From Herbihabitans rhizosphaerae (GTDB taxonomy: Bacteria; Actinomycetota; Actinomycetes; Mycobacteriales; Pseudonocardiaceae): a DNA stretch of 64,000 nt. The stretch spans positions 491,030-555,029 of the forward strand of contig NZ_SGWQ01000001.1 of assembly GCF_004216555.1 (NCBI RefSeq). The letters are read 5' to 3'. A model generated the notes under the pieces. That model did not search any database. It worked only from the letters and a program-made list of their open reading frames with translations, and was not told the origin of the DNA. This document shows, one piece after another, positions 44,371-53,323 of this stretch (position 1 is its first letter; each line of letters begins with the position of its first letter). The translations under genes were made by a program, and so were the position numbers.

Positions 44371-45623
44371 GCGTCGTCCCTTCCTGTGCGATCGGTGATG
44401 TTGGTCGACAGCGGGTCGTCGTCGGATTCCCTTGTGTCGCAAGGGTCCTGGTGCCAGCTGCCGAAGGGATCGGGGTAGCCGCGCCAGGCCGTCTCACCCT
44501 CAGCGAGCTCGTCGTCGGTCAGCAGGGCCGCACGCAGCGTGGCGGTGATCTGCTCGGGCTCGGCGAGGTGCGAGACGATCACCAACTCCTGGATGCGGTC
44601 GCCGTAGTACGGATCCCAGTCCAGTGACGCCTTGGCCACCCGCTCCGGATCCGCGTGCCGCCACGCGTCCTCGGACACCGCGGCGAGCCACGCCCCAGCA
44701 TGGCCGACCCGCAGGCCCCCGCCGGCCGACTCCAGCCACAGCGCCACATCCGGCTGACTCGCCACCCACATCCGCCCACGGGTGCGCACCACGCCGTCGA
44801 GCAGCGCGTCGATCGACTGGTGCAGGCGCTCGGGATGGAACGGCCGCCGGTCGCGGAACACCGTCACCGCGACGCCGCAGTCCGGCTCCAGCGGCGGCTC
44901 GCCGCGCAGCAGCGGCCCGTGCGCGTCGTCGATCCGGCCGCGGCGGGCGAACTCCGGCACCCGCCCGAGCAGGGTCGACGCGTCCACAGTGGACAGTCGA
45001 GCGCGCGGCGCGGCCGGGGCGAGGCGGTCAAGCACCGCACCGGTTCGCGCGGCGTCCCATGTGGACGGCGCGGCACCGGTCAGCAGCACGACGTCGGCGA
45101 ACTCCACCTGGCCCACCGCGACCTGCGCGATCGAGCGGTCGTCGTCCGGCGAGGCACCAAGCCCCCGCTCGGCGAGCTCGGCGTCCCCGGTCGCGTCGGC
45201 GAGCCAGCTCGACTCGTCCACCACGGTCAGCACACCATCCACTGTGGACAGATCGGTGATGGTGGAGTCGCCGACGACGACGTGGTCCAGCGCCCAGCAG
45301 ACCGCCTCCGGCTCCAGCGACGGGTCGAGGTGCACGACGATCCGGCGCACGCCGTCTGCGGCGATCAGCTTGCGCAGCAACGGAAGCAGGTCCTCGCGCA
45401 GCGTGCACGACACGCAGCCGTGGGCCAGTTCCAGCACGGTGGTCATGTCGTGCGAACCGTGCCGCAGGCGGCGGCGCACCACGCCGTGCGAGATCTCGCG
45501 CAGGTCGTGGTGCACCACCACGGTCCCCGGCTCGGCGCGCGACAACTCGGTCGCCAGTGTGTCCGTCCCCGCTCGCGGCAGCCCGGCCACGAGCACCAGC
45601 GACGTTGGTCGATCCGTCGACAC
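44367..45623 (-). CDS. COG0523 family protein of the Mrf/zinc-homeostasis type
   Basis: About 418 residues. The metal motif reads [16 protein letters not shown] (CxxC where most COG0523 proteins have CxCC), and [17 protein letters not shown] and the C-terminal CobW_C domain ([22 protein letters not shown], in parts) are present. The P-loop position is GLPRAGTDT, lacking the GKT/S lysine, so GTP hydrolysis may be lost. It heads a Zur-type operon with zinc-free L31 and L32, as the mycobacterial hibernation factor Mrf does with its ribosomal paralogues. GTG at 45623 is chosen for the GGAG before it. Confidence 0.85.
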   Translation of the reverse strand: MSTDRPTSLVLVAGLPRAGTDTLATELSRAEPGTVVVHHDLREISHGVVRRRLRHGSHDMTTVLELAHGCVSCTLREDLLPLLRKLIAADGVRRIVVHLDPSLEPEAVCWALDHVVVGDSTITDLSTVDGVLTVVDESSWLADATGDAELAERGLGASPDDDRSIAQVAVGQVEFADVVLLTGAAPSTWDAARTGAVLDRLAPAAPRARLSTVDASTLLGRVPEFARRGRIDDAHGPLLRGEPPLEPDCGVAVTVFRDRRPFHPERLHQSIDALLDGVVRTRGRMWVASQPDVALWLESAGGGLRVGHAGAWLAAVSEDAWRHADPERVAKASLDWDPYYGDRIQELVIVSHLAEPEQITATLRAALLTDDELAEGETAWRGYPDPFGSWHQDPCDTRESDDDPLSTNITDRTGRDDA

Positions 45624-45632
45624 GAGCACTCC

Positions 45633-45651
45633 AATCGACAACGATTTCCAT
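45633..45651 (-). promoter_or_regulatory. Putative Zur box, minus-strand operon
   Basis: Minus-strand ATGGAAATCGTTGTCGATT, close to the imperfect palindrome expected for actinobacterial Zur sites (ATGAAAATCGTTTTCAT-like). It lies immediately upstream of the COG0523 start. Confidence 0.6.
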
Positions 45652-45688
45652 TTGAGTCACCTCGACGGTACCCTGCCGACGGCAGTAA

Positions 45689-45709
45689 ATGAAAACGGGT
45701 GTCGTTTCA
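45689..45709 (+). promoter_or_regulatory. Putative Zur box, plus-strand operon
   Basis: TGAAAACG and CGTTTCA arms separated by GGTGT, just upstream of the GGAGG of the L28 gene. The pair of boxes between divergent zinc-independent ribosomal operons supports Zur control. Confidence 0.6.
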
Positions 45710-45719
45710 AGGAGGTCTC

Positions 45720-45956
45720 GTGTCCGCGATCTGCCAGGTCACCGGGCGAAAGCCGAGCTTCGGCAAGCAGGTGTCCCACTCACATCGGCGCACGTCGCGC
45801 AGGTGGAACCCGAACGTGCAGCGGCGGCGGTACTGGCTGCCGGCCGAGGGGCGGTGGATCACCCTGACCGTGTCCGCCAAGGGCATCAAGACGATCGACA
45901 AGCGCGGCATCGAGTCGGTCGTCGCCGAGCTGCGCGCACGGGGGGAGAAGTTCTGA
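45720..45956 (+). CDS. rpmB: 50S ribosomal protein L28, zinc-independent paralogue
   Basis: 78 residues: [33 protein letters not shown] (in parts) and [22 protein letters not shown]. Only one cysteine remains, so the zinc site is absent. It resembles mycobacterial RpmB2. GTG start with GGAGG; first gene of rpmB-rpmG-rpsN-rpsR, all joined by TGATG or short gaps. Confidence 0.93.
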   Translation: MSAICQVTGRKPSFGKQVSHSHRRTSRRWNPNVQRRRYWLPAEGRWITLTVSAKGIKTIDKRGIESVVAELRARGEKF

Positions 45957-46120
45957 TGGCGCGCAACGACGTCCGGCCGATCATCAAGCTCCGCTCCACC
46001 GCCGGCACCGGATACACGTACGTGACCAGGAAGAACCGGCGCAACGACCCGGATCGCATGGTGCTGCGCAAGTTCGACCCGATCGCGCGCAAGCACGTGG
46101 AGTTCAAGGAGGAACGCTGA
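45956..46120 (+). CDS. rpmG: 50S ribosomal protein L33, zinc-independent paralogue
   Basis: 54 residues: [29 protein letters not shown] and [20 protein letters not shown]. No cysteines. Start and stop overlap the flanking genes by one base each (TGATG), so the operon is tightly coupled. Confidence 0.94.
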   Translation: MARNDVRPIIKLRSTAGTGYTYVTRKNRRNDPDRMVLRKFDPIARKHVEFKEER

Positions 46121-46425
46121 TGGCGAAGAAGTCCAAGATCGCCAAGAACGACCAGCGGCGGGAGATCGTCGCGCGGTACGCCGAGCGGCGGGCCGAGCTG
46201 AAGGAGATCATCCGCAAGCCGGCGACCACCGAGGAGGAGCGCGAACGGGCGCGCGCCGAGCTGTCCAGGCAGCCGCGCGACGCCAGTGCCACCCGGGTGC
46301 GCAACCGCGACACCGCCGACGGTCGCCCGCGCGCCTACTACCGCGCGTTCGGGCTCTCCCGGATCCGACTGCGCGAGATGGCCCACAACGGCGAGTTGCC
46401 CGGCGTCAACAAGTCGAGCTGGTGA
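46120..46425 (+). CDS. rpsN: 30S ribosomal protein S14, zinc-independent paralogue
   Basis: 101 residues: [28 protein letters not shown] (in parts), [23 protein letters not shown] and [27 protein letters not shown]. This is the longer form without the CxxC pair of the zinc-binding S14. Coupled to rpmG by TGATG. Confidence 0.95.
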   Translation: MAKKSKIAKNDQRREIVARYAERRAELKEIIRKPATTEEERERARAELSRQPRDASATRVRNRDTADGRPRAYYRAFGLSRIRLREMAHNGELPGVNKSSW

Positions 46426-46430
46426 GGACC

Positions 46431-46673
46431 ATGCGACCGAACACGACGCGGAAGCCGTTGCGCCGCAAGAAGAACCTGCTCGCCGTGGAAGGCATCGAGG
46501 TGGTCGACTGGAAGGACGTGCCGCTGCTGCGCAAGTTCATCTCCGACCGGGGCAAGATCCGCTCACGCCGGGTCACCGGCCTCACGGTGCAACAACAGAA
46601 GCAGGTCGCCACCGCGATCAAGAACGCCCGCGAGATGGCCCTGCTCCCCTACCCCGGCCCCGCCAGCCGCTGA
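46431..46673 (+). CDS. rpsR: 30S ribosomal protein S18 paralogue
   Basis: 80 residues: [30 protein letters not shown] and [37 protein letters not shown] (in parts). Cysteine-free, as in the mycobacterial RpsR2 of the zinc-responsive operon. ATG at 46431 is preferred over an overlapping GTG at 46422 because GTGAGG precedes it. Confidence 0.94.
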   Translation: MRPNTTRKPLRRKKNLLAVEGIEVVDWKDVPLLRKFISDRGKIRSRRVTGLTVQQQKQVATAIKNAREMALLPYPGPASR

Positions 46674-46680
46674 CTTTCCC

Positions 46681-46702
46681 GTACTTTCGCGGGCTAAAGT
46701 AC
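46681..46702. terminator. Hairpin after the ribosomal operon
   Basis: Arms GTACTTTCG and CTAAAGTAC (one mismatch) around CGGG, 8 bases after the rpsR stop. Likely terminator; same core as the hairpins at 43698 and 46793. Confidence 0.6.
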
Positions 46703-46792
46703 GCACGCATACCGGCCGTCCTACGTCAAATCCGCCATCCACAGGGCACCGACCTGGGCGTTCTCATATCCTGAGACGATCGCGGCGCGAAA

Positions 46793-46824
46793 GTGGGGGA
46801 CTTTAGCGGGCTAAAGTCCCCCAC
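46793..46824. terminator. Perfect hairpin before the NarL-type gene end
   Basis: A perfect 14-bp stem GTGGGGGACTTTAG / CTAAAGTCCCCCAC with loop CGGG between the convergent rpsR and NarL-type genes; can serve either direction. Confidence 0.75.
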
Positions 46825-46840
46825 GCCATAAAAGTGCTGG

Positions 46841-47488
46841 TCAGGCGATGAGGCCGCCGCGGTAGGCGACGAGCGCGGCCTGCACGCGGTTCACCGCGCC
46901 GATCTTGCCGAGGACGGCGGACACGTAACCCTTCACGGTCGCCTCGGACAGGTGCAGCGCGTTGCCGATCTCCGCGTTGGACAGGCCCTGGCCGATCAAC
47001 CCGACGACCTCGCGCTCCCGGTCGGACAGCGACTCGAGCAGCCGGCGCGCGGGCTCGGCGGCGCGCTCGCCGTCGGCCACCGCGGTGACCAGTCGCGCGG
47101 CCACACCCGGGTCGAGCACCGCACCGCCACGGGCCAGATCGCGGACGGCCTTCACCAGCTGCGCGGGCTCGGTGTCCTTGAGCAGGAAGCCGTTCGCGCC
47201 GATGCGCAGCGCCTCCTGAACGTACTCGTCGACGTCGAACGTGGTGAGCATGGCGATCGCGGGCGGCTCCGGCAGCGCGCGCAGCCTGCGCAGCGCCACC
47301 AGCCCGTCGGCCGAGCGCATGCGGATGTCGAGCAGCGCGACGTGCGGACGATGCTGACGGGCCAACTCGGCCACGTGCAGACCATCGTCGGCCTCGGCGA
47401 CGACCTCGATGTCGTCCGCACTGGACAGGATCGTGCGTAGACCGGAGCGGACGAGGTCCTCGTCGTCCGCGAGCAACACCTTGATCAC
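46841..47488 (-). CDS. NarL/LuxR-family response regulator (orphan)
   Basis: A 215-residue regulator: receiver with D54 in VALLDIRMRSADGL and K in FLLKD, and a C-terminal LuxR HTH (LSDREREVVGLIGQGLSNAEIGNALHLSEATVKGYVSAVLGKIG, in parts). GTG start with GGGAGG upstream. No histidine kinase gene is adjacent, so its partner lies elsewhere or it is unpaired. Confidence 0.9.
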   Translation of the reverse strand: MIKVLLADDEDLVRSGLRTILSSADDIEVVAEADDGLHVAELARQHRPHVALLDIRMRSADGLVALRRLRALPEPPAIAMLTTFDVDEYVQEALRIGANGFLLKDTEPAQLVKAVRDLARGGAVLDPGVAARLVTAVADGERAAEPARRLLESLSDREREVVGLIGQGLSNAEIGNALHLSEATVKGYVSAVLGKIGAVNRVQAALVAYRGGLIA

Positions 47489-47853
47489 CGAAAACGCCTC
47501 CCGACTGGGCGTTGTCCTACTCCCGACTGTGCCGCACGCGGTTCGCGCACTATCGCTCTCAACCACTCGGACGTCGGTTGTTCACCTGTTCGGGGCAGCA
47601 CGACCCCGATCAGTCAGAGCGACCACCAACGGATCGTAACTCGCCAAGGGTGAGGAACGCGACATTCTTCCGTCGGTCCGTTCCATTGAGAGAGAAAGTG
47701 CCGGGGATCACACGTTCGGCGGAACGGTTTGTGGCGAGAGCGCACTTTAGCGCAACGCTCTTTCCACCAGGTCCGCGACGCGCGCGTTACAGGGCTCAAG
47801 CACCTTCACACGGACAGTGACCGACCGGCATAATTCGGCGAGGCCGGTCGGAG
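47489..47853. other. Intergenic region between two divergent regulators
   Basis: 365 bp with no supported gene. It holds the promoters of the NarL-type gene and of the AfsR-like gene; TAATTC near 47831 is a possible -10 for the latter. GCACTTTAGCGC near 47750 echoes the hairpin core seen nearby but does not form a long stem. Confidence 0.5.
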
Positions 47854-50800
47854 GTGAAGGTGGAGTTTCGGATCCTGGGGCCGGTCGAGGCGGCCGTCGA
47901 GGGCAGACGGTTGCCGATCAGCGGACGTCAGGAGCGGTTGCTCGCCCTGCTGCTCGCCGAATCCGGCCAAGTCGCGACGCTCGACCGGGTCATCGAGACA
48001 CTCTGGGACACCGAGCCGCCGGCCACCGCCAAACAGCAGGTGCACACGACGGTCGGCAAGCTGCGCCGGGTCCTCGCCGACGCCGGGGCGGCCGGCCTCG
48101 TGGTCACCGTCGGCACCGGTTACCAGCTGCGCGCCGAGGACGAGCAGGTCGACGCGCGCTGGTTCGACCGGCTGCTCGCCGAGGCCGACGCCGAGGCACG
48201 CGCCGGCCGGCTGGGCGCGGCGGCCGGCACCCTGCGATCGGCCCTGCGGCTGTGGCACGGCAAGGCGCTCAGCGGCCTGAGCGGCACCGTGCTGCAGAGC
48301 ATGGCCGCGGCGCTGGACGAACGCCGGCTCACCGCGATCGAGCGCTATGCCGACCTGCTGCTGACCACCGGCGCCGCCGCCGAACTGGTCGGTGAGCTGC
48401 GCGCCTGGGCGATCCAGCACCCGCTGCGCGAGCGGCTGCGCGCCCAACTGATGCTCGCGCTGTACCGGTCCGGGCAGCAGGCCGAGGCGCTGACCGTCTT
48501 CGACCACACCCGGCGGCTGCTGGCCGACGAGCTCGGCGTGGACCCCGGACCGGAGCTGCGCCGGCTGCACGAGCAGATCCTGCGCAACTCGCGCGAGCTG
48601 GAGATCCCCGGGTCGGGCGCGGACACCGCCCCGCTGCCCATCCAGCCGCCGCCGAACACCGTCGACGAGCCGGCCGAGGAGCCGGTCCGCCCGTGTTCGC
48701 TGCCCTACGACATCGGCGACTTCACCGGCCGGGACTCCGAGCTGGAGGGCCTGCTCGCGATGGCGACCGACGTCGCGGCCGACGCCACGCTGGTCACCAC
48801 GATCGACGGCATGGCCGGCGTCGGCAAGACCAGCCTCGCGATCCACGCCGCGCACCGGCTCAGCCACCGCTACCCCGACGGCCAGATGTTCATCGACCTG
48901 CGCGGGCACACCATCGGCCACCGCCCGCTCGATCCGGCCACCGCGCTGGACATGCTGCTGCGGTCGGTCGGCGTGCCGGCCGCACAGATCCCGAACGGCG
49001 TGGACGAGCGCGCGGCGCGCTGGCGCAGCGAGCTGGCCGGCAAGCGGACGCTGATCCTGTTGGACAACGCCGACGACGTCGACCAGGTGCGGCCGCTGCT
49101 GCCGGGCGCGCCGGGCTGCATGGCGATCGTCACCAGCCGCAAGCGCCTTGTCGACCTGGACGGCGCTGGGTCGCTGTCGCTTGACGTGCTGTCCGGGGCG
49201 CACGCGTCGCACCTGTTCGGCCGGATCACCGGACCGGAGCGGGTGATCACCGAGCCGGACGCGGTGTCCGAGGTGGTCGAGCTCTGCGGGCGGCTGCCCG
49301 TCGCGCTGCGCATCGCGGCCGCCCGGCTGCGCCACCGTCCGTCGTGGACGGTCGGCTATCTGGTGGACCGGCTGCGCGACAGCATGCGCCGCCTGGCCGA
49401 GCTGTCCACCGGCGATCGCAGTGTCGCCGGCATCTTCACGTTGTCCTACCAGCATCTCGGCGAGAGCCAGCGCAGGATGTTCCGGCTGCTCGGGCTGCAC
49501 CCGGGCGCGGACGTGGACGCGCACGCGGCGGCCGCGCTCACCGGCCTGCGGGTGGCCGAGGCGGAGGCACTGCTGGAGGGCCTGCTCGACCACCACCTGC
49601 TGGAGCAGTACACGCCGGGCCGCTACACCTTCCACGATCTGCTGCGCCAGCACGCGCGGGCGACCGCGGAGGCCGAGGAGTCGGCCGAGGCACGGCGGCT
49701 GGCGATCCACCGGCTGCTCGACTACTACCTGCTGACCGCGACCGCCGCGGCCGAGGCGATCAACCCGCACGGCTCGCAGGCGCCGCCGTCGGTGCGGTAC
49801 ACGCCCGCCGACCCGACGCCGGTGCGCGACTACGCGACCGCGATGACCTGGCTGGACACCGAGCAGCACAACCTGCGAGCGGTGATCGACCACGCCGAGG
49901 CCGGTGGCTGGGCGGCGCACGCGTGGAAGCTGCCGTTCGCGCTGTGGCGGTTCTACGAGCTGCGCAGCAACCTGGACGACTGGCTGGGCATCTACCAGCG
50001 CGCGCTGAAGACCACCAAGGACCTGGACGACCTCGTCGGTCAGGCGTCGATCCACAATCGGATCGGAATAATCTGCAGAAGGCGTGGAAAATATTCCGAG
50101 GCGCTGATGCACTATCGCCGGAGCCTTACGTTATATCGGGAATTGGGCGACCATTTCGCGGTACGCCGGCCATTGCACAACATCGCGGTGATCTACCAGT
50201 TCCTCGGCCAACACTCGGATGCGATCGACCATTTCCGGCAGGTACTCGCGCTGGATCGGGAATTCGAGGACCGGCACGGCGAGGCGGTCACCTGTTCCAA
50301 TCTCGGCGGCAGCCTGGCCAAGCTCGGCCGGCACGCGGAGGCGTTGCGCGAGTTGACCCACGCGCTGTCGCTGGTGCGCGACATCGACGACCGGTATCGC
50401 GAGGCGCTCATCCGCGAGGACCTCGGAAACGTGCACGAGAAGCTCGGCCACCACACCACGGCGATGGAGTACCACCGGCGCGCGCTGCGGCTGCACCAGG
50501 ACAGCGGGAATCGGCTCGGCGAGGCCAGCTCGCTGACGAACATGGGAAACGTCTTCCGCCTCACCGGTGAATTCGGCGCGGCACTCGCGCGACACACCAG
50601 GGCGCTGGAGATCGCCCGCGACTTCGGCGGCCGTGAGGTGGAGTGCGTCATCCTGAACAACATCGGCGCGGCGCACCGCTCGGACGGTGATTTCGCGGAG
50701 GGTCTGGAATGGCACCGCCGCGCGCTCACGATGGCGCGGGACATCGGGTTCCGCGCCGAGGAGGCCAAGGCACTCGACGGGCTGGCGCACGCGCTGTCGA

Positions 50801-50928
50801 TATCCGGCGACGCGGCGGTGGCGCACACCTACTGGTCCTCGGCGCTGGAGATGTACACCGCGATGGGTGTGCCCGAGGCCGAGGACGTCCGCCGCGCGAT
50901 GGATGGGCTCGCGGTTCGCCGAGGCTGA
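47854..50928 (+). CDS. AfsR/SARP-type regulator with BTAD, NB-ARC and TPR domains
   Basis: A 1024-residue signal-transduction regulator. Residues 1-95: OmpR-like winged helix (FRILGPVEAAVEGRRLPISG, VGTGYQLR). About 100-245: BTAD domain ending DELGVDPGPELRRLHEQIL. About 285-560: NB-ARC ATPase, P-loop DGMAGVGKTS near 318-327, TLILLDNADDV, CGRLPVALRIAAARL. From about 680: TPR repeats (IGIICRRRGKYSEALMHYRRSL and so on). Codon 760 is a TTA (at 50131), a rare leucine codon in such genomes. It probably activates a secondary-metabolism or stress gene elsewhere; no obvious target is adjacent. Confidence 0.93.
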   Translation: MKVEFRILGPVEAAVEGRRLPISGRQERLLALLLAESGQVATLDRVIETLWDTEPPATAKQQVHTTVGKLRRVLADAGAAGLVVTVGTGYQLRAEDEQVDARWFDRLLAEADAEARAGRLGAAAGTLRSALRLWHGKALSGLSGTVLQSMAAALDERRLTAIERYADLLLTTGAAAELVGELRAWAIQHPLRERLRAQLMLALYRSGQQAEALTVFDHTRRLLADELGVDPGPELRRLHEQILRNSRELEIPGSGADTAPLPIQPPPNTVDEPAEEPVRPCSLPYDIGDFTGRDSELEGLLAMATDVAADATLVTTIDGMAGVGKTSLAIHAAHRLSHRYPDGQMFIDLRGHTIGHRPLDPATALDMLLRSVGVPAAQIPNGVDERAARWRSELAGKRTLILLDNADDVDQVRPLLPGAPGCMAIVTSRKRLVDLDGAGSLSLDVLSGAHASHLFGRITGPERVITEPDAVSEVVELCGRLPVALRIAAARLRHRPSWTVGYLVDRLRDSMRRLAELSTGDRSVAGIFTLSYQHLGESQRRMFRLLGLHPGADVDAHAAAALTGLRVAEAEALLEGLLDHHLLEQYTPGRYTFHDLLRQHARATAEAEESAEARRLAIHRLLDYYLLTATAAAEAINPHGSQAPPSVRYTPADPTPVRDYATAMTWLDTEQHNLRAVIDHAEAGGWAAHAWKLPFALWRFYELRSNLDDWLGIYQRALKTTKDLDDLVGQASIHNRIGIICRRRGKYSEALMHYRRSLTLYRELGDHFAVRRPLHNIAVIYQFLGQHSDAIDHFRQVLALDREFEDRHGEAVTCSNLGGSLAKLGRHAEALRELTHALSLVRDIDDRYREALIREDLGNVHEKLGHHTTAMEYHRRALRLHQDSGNRLGEASSLTNMGNVFRLTGEFGAALARHTRALEIARDFGGREVECVILNNIGAAHRSDGDFAEGLEWHRRALTMARDIGFRAEEAKALDGLAHALSISGDAAVAHTYWSSALEMYTAMGVPEAEDVRRAMDGLAVRRG

Positions 50929-50939
50929 TCAATAACCAA

Positions 50940-50976
50940 CGGCCTCGACACGCAAGGCCTATGCGTGCCGAGGCCG
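50940..50976 (+). terminator. Terminator after the AfsR-like gene
   Basis: CGGCCTCGACACGCA and TGCGTGCCGAGGCCG pair over 15 positions with one mismatch around a 7-base loop, 12 bases after the stop. Confidence 0.75.
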
Positions 50977-51213
50977 CTGGTCCCCCTTCCGGAAAACGCG
51001 GGCTCACCCGTGCGAACAGCCTTGCCCTGGCCGCTATCAGTCCGCTCTCCGTCCGCTATCACCCGCGAGTAGCGCGCTGACCTGCGCCGACGGTGCGCCT
51101 AATTCTGTTAACGATTTTCGTGCTGGAGCGATGAAACCGAACAGGGGTCACCGGCATCCAAGGCGTGTCGGAACCGGATGATCCGGGGGTAAGTCAGCAC
51201 ACGGGGGTAAACC

Positions 51214-51486
51214 ATGTCCGTCCGAATCAGCACCATGCAGACCGAGCGGCTCAACCATCGGGCGCTCGCGATGCTCCGCGCGGTCGTCGCGGGGCGAGCG
51301 CAACTGAGCTGCGGCAGCGAGCCCGACCTGTTCATCGACGGGCTCGCCTGCTGTGACCAGTTCACCGCGCACACGTTGGCCAGCGAAGGGCTCGTGGCGC
51401 CCGCGGTCGACGGCACGTTCGGCCAGCGGGTCCCGGCGGTCGTGACCGCCGCCGGCCGCGCCGCCATCGCGTCCAGCGCGGCCTGA
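51214..51486 (+). CDS. Small hypothetical protein
   Basis: A 90-residue protein (RLNHRALAMLRAVVAGRAQLSCGSEPDLFIDGLACCDQFTAH in parts, ending VPAVVTAAGRAAI). It carries three cysteines and no membrane segment. A GGGGG stretch sits before the ATG. Proteins of this look are scattered through Pseudonocardiaceae genomes without known function. It converges with the TetR gene 3 bases away. Confidence 0.65.
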   Translation: MSVRISTMQTERLNHRALAMLRAVVAGRAQLSCGSEPDLFIDGLACCDQFTAHTLASEGLVAPAVDGTFGQRVPAVVTAAGRAAIASSAA

Positions 51487-51489
51487 CGC

Positions 51490-52257
51490 CTAGCCCGATC
51501 GGCTGCGCATCAACGCGTCGAGGCCGTCGAGGACCCGACCGAGCCCGAACTCGAAGTCGTAGTCCTCCTCGGGCTCGACGAACACACCGTTCTCGGCCTC
51601 GTCGAACACACCGGCGTCCACGGCGGCACGGACGGCGGGAAACCGCTCCTCGTCGGTCAGCGTGCGCAACCACCGGCTGTAGGAGCGGAGCAGGTGCTGC
51701 AGGTACGGACCGGTTCGCGCGGCATCCTGCAGGTCGGCGAACAGCGCGACGTCGGAGCGCACGAGCGCGCTGAGCAGCAGGACCGTCGACACCTTCTCGC
51801 CCTCCTCGAGCGGCGTCCCGGTGAGCGCGCGCAGCGCTGCCTCCATCCACATGATCTGGTTCGGCGTGATCGGCGGCCCGCTGATCGGCACCCGGACGAG
51901 CCACGGGTGCCGCAGATACACCACGCGTAGTTCGCGCGCCCAGCGCTCCAGGCCCGCCCGCCAGCCTTCGTCCGGGCGCGACTCGGGCGGCTTGGCCACC
52001 GGCGCGTCCATCATCAGCATGAGCAGCTCGTCCTTGGACGCCACGTACCGGTAGAGCGACATGGTGGACGCGCCGAGGTCGGCCGCCACCCTGCTCATGG
52101 ACACCGCACCGAGCCCGTCGGACTCCGCGATCGCGACCGCCGCGCGCACGATCCGGTCGATGCTGAGCCCGGGCTTCGGCCCCTTGCCGGACCGTTCCCG
52201 CAGGCCCCACGACGCCGCGATGCTCGCGGGCAGGTCCAGTTCGCTGTCTTCGGCCAT
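51490..52257 (-). CDS. TetR family regulator of the DrrAB-type exporter
   Basis: About 255 residues. HTH region: IVRAAVAIAESDGLGAVSMSRVAADLGASTMSLYRYVASKDELL (in parts). The large ligand domain (HPWLVRVPISGPPITPNQIMWMEAAL, RSYSRWLRTLTDEERF) is that of the TetR_C drug-sensing group. Start could be GTG at 52272. Divergent from drrA-drrB, with paired palindromes between them; the classic arrangement of a drug-induced repressor and exporter. Confidence 0.9.
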   Translation of the reverse strand: MAEDSELDLPASIAASWGLRERSGKGPKPGLSIDRIVRAAVAIAESDGLGAVSMSRVAADLGASTMSLYRYVASKDELLMLMMDAPVAKPPESRPDEGWRAGLERWARELRVVYLRHPWLVRVPISGPPITPNQIMWMEAALRALTGTPLEEGEKVSTVLLLSALVRSDVALFADLQDAARTGPYLQHLLRSYSRWLRTLTDEERFPAVRAAVDAGVFDEAENGVFVEPEEDYDFEFGLGRVLDGLDALMRSRSG

Positions 52258-52296
52258 CGCCTCCACCTTCACCTGTTGACCGTCATCGTAGTTTCT

Positions 52297-52332
52297 GCGT
52301 ATGGTCTACGCCATAGCGCGTATGGCATACGC
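52297..52332. promoter_or_regulatory. Twin TetR operators
   Basis: GCGTATGGTCTACGC (52297-52311) and the perfect palindrome GCGTATGGCATACGC (52318-52332) have centres 21 bp apart, two helical turns, between the divergent TetR and drrA genes. Confidence 0.7.
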
Positions 52333-52348
52333 AGAAGAGGGGAACGAG

Positions 52349-53323
52349 ATGGCACAACCACTGGCCGTCGAGGCGCGCGGCCTCGAGAAGTCCTACGGCG
52401 ACCTGACGGTGCTCGCCGGCGTCGACCTGACCGTCCACAGTGGAACGGTGTACGGCCTGCTCGGGCCGAACGGGGCCGGCAAGACCACCACGGTGCGGAT
52501 CCTCACCACGCTGCTGCGGCCGGACGGCGGGCAGGCGCGGGTGGCCGGGTTCGACATCGAGCGCGAGCGGAAGTCGTTGCGCCGCAACATCACCCTCACG
52601 GGTCAGTACGCCGCGGTGGACGAGCTGCAGACCGGCGAGGAGAACCTGATCATGATGGGCCGGCTGCGCGGCCTCCCCCGCCCGGACGCCCGCCGCCGCG
52701 CCGGCGAACTGCTCGAACGGTTCGACCTCACCGAGGCCGGCCGACGCCGGGCGAGCACCTACTCCGGCGGCATGCGGCGCCGGCTCGACCTCGCCGCCGG
52801 GCTCGTCGTGCCGCCGTCGGTGATCTTCCTCGACGAGCCGACCACCGGGCTGGACCTGCGCAGCCGGCAGGGCATGTGGCAGGTGATCGGCGACCTGGTG
52901 TCCACCGGCGTGACCGTCTTCCTCACCACGCAGTACCTCGAGGAGGCCGACCAGCTCGCCGACCGGATCGGCGTGATCGACGGCGGCAAGCTGGTCGCCG
53001 AGGGTACCTCCGCCGAGCTGAAGAGCCAGGTCGCCGACGCGCGGCTGGATCTGACCCTGGCCGACCGCGCCACCTACGACCACCTGCACCGGACCCTCGA
53101 CGACCGGGTCGTGCACACCGACCCGGCGCGCCTGGTGCTCGGCGTCCCGACCGACGGCAGCGCGCGGCACGTGCGTGCACTGCTCGACGAGATCGACCCG
53201 AATCGCAGTCAGGTCAACAAGTTCGGCCTGCACAACGCGACCCTGGACGACGTGTTCCTGGCCCTCACCGGCCACCCGGCGGAGCCGTCGCACGACGAGG
53301 AGAAGGAGCCCGCCGGTGTCTAG
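52349..53323 (+). CDS. drrA: Daunorubicin-resistance-type ABC transporter ATP-binding protein (DrrA-like)
   Basis: A 324-residue ATPase: Walker A GPNGAGKTTT near residue 40, signature YSGGMRRRLDLA, Walker B VIFLDEPTTGLD, and LTTQYLEEADQLADRI with the switch region. The C-terminal extension (LGVPTDGSARHVRALLDEID and NATLDDVFLALTG) is diagnostic of the DrrA family. GAGGGG precedes the ATG. Forms an exporter with the next gene; substrate probably a hydrophobic drug. Confidence 0.94.
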   Translation: MAQPLAVEARGLEKSYGDLTVLAGVDLTVHSGTVYGLLGPNGAGKTTTVRILTTLLRPDGGQARVAGFDIERERKSLRRNITLTGQYAAVDELQTGEENLIMMGRLRGLPRPDARRRAGELLERFDLTEAGRRRASTYSGGMRRRLDLAAGLVVPPSVIFLDEPTTGLDLRSRQGMWQVIGDLVSTGVTVFLTTQYLEEADQLADRIGVIDGGKLVAEGTSAELKSQVADARLDLTLADRATYDHLHRTLDDRVVHTDPARLVLGVPTDGSARHVRALLDEIDPNRSQVNKFGLHNATLDDVFLALTGHPAEPSHDEEKEPAGV

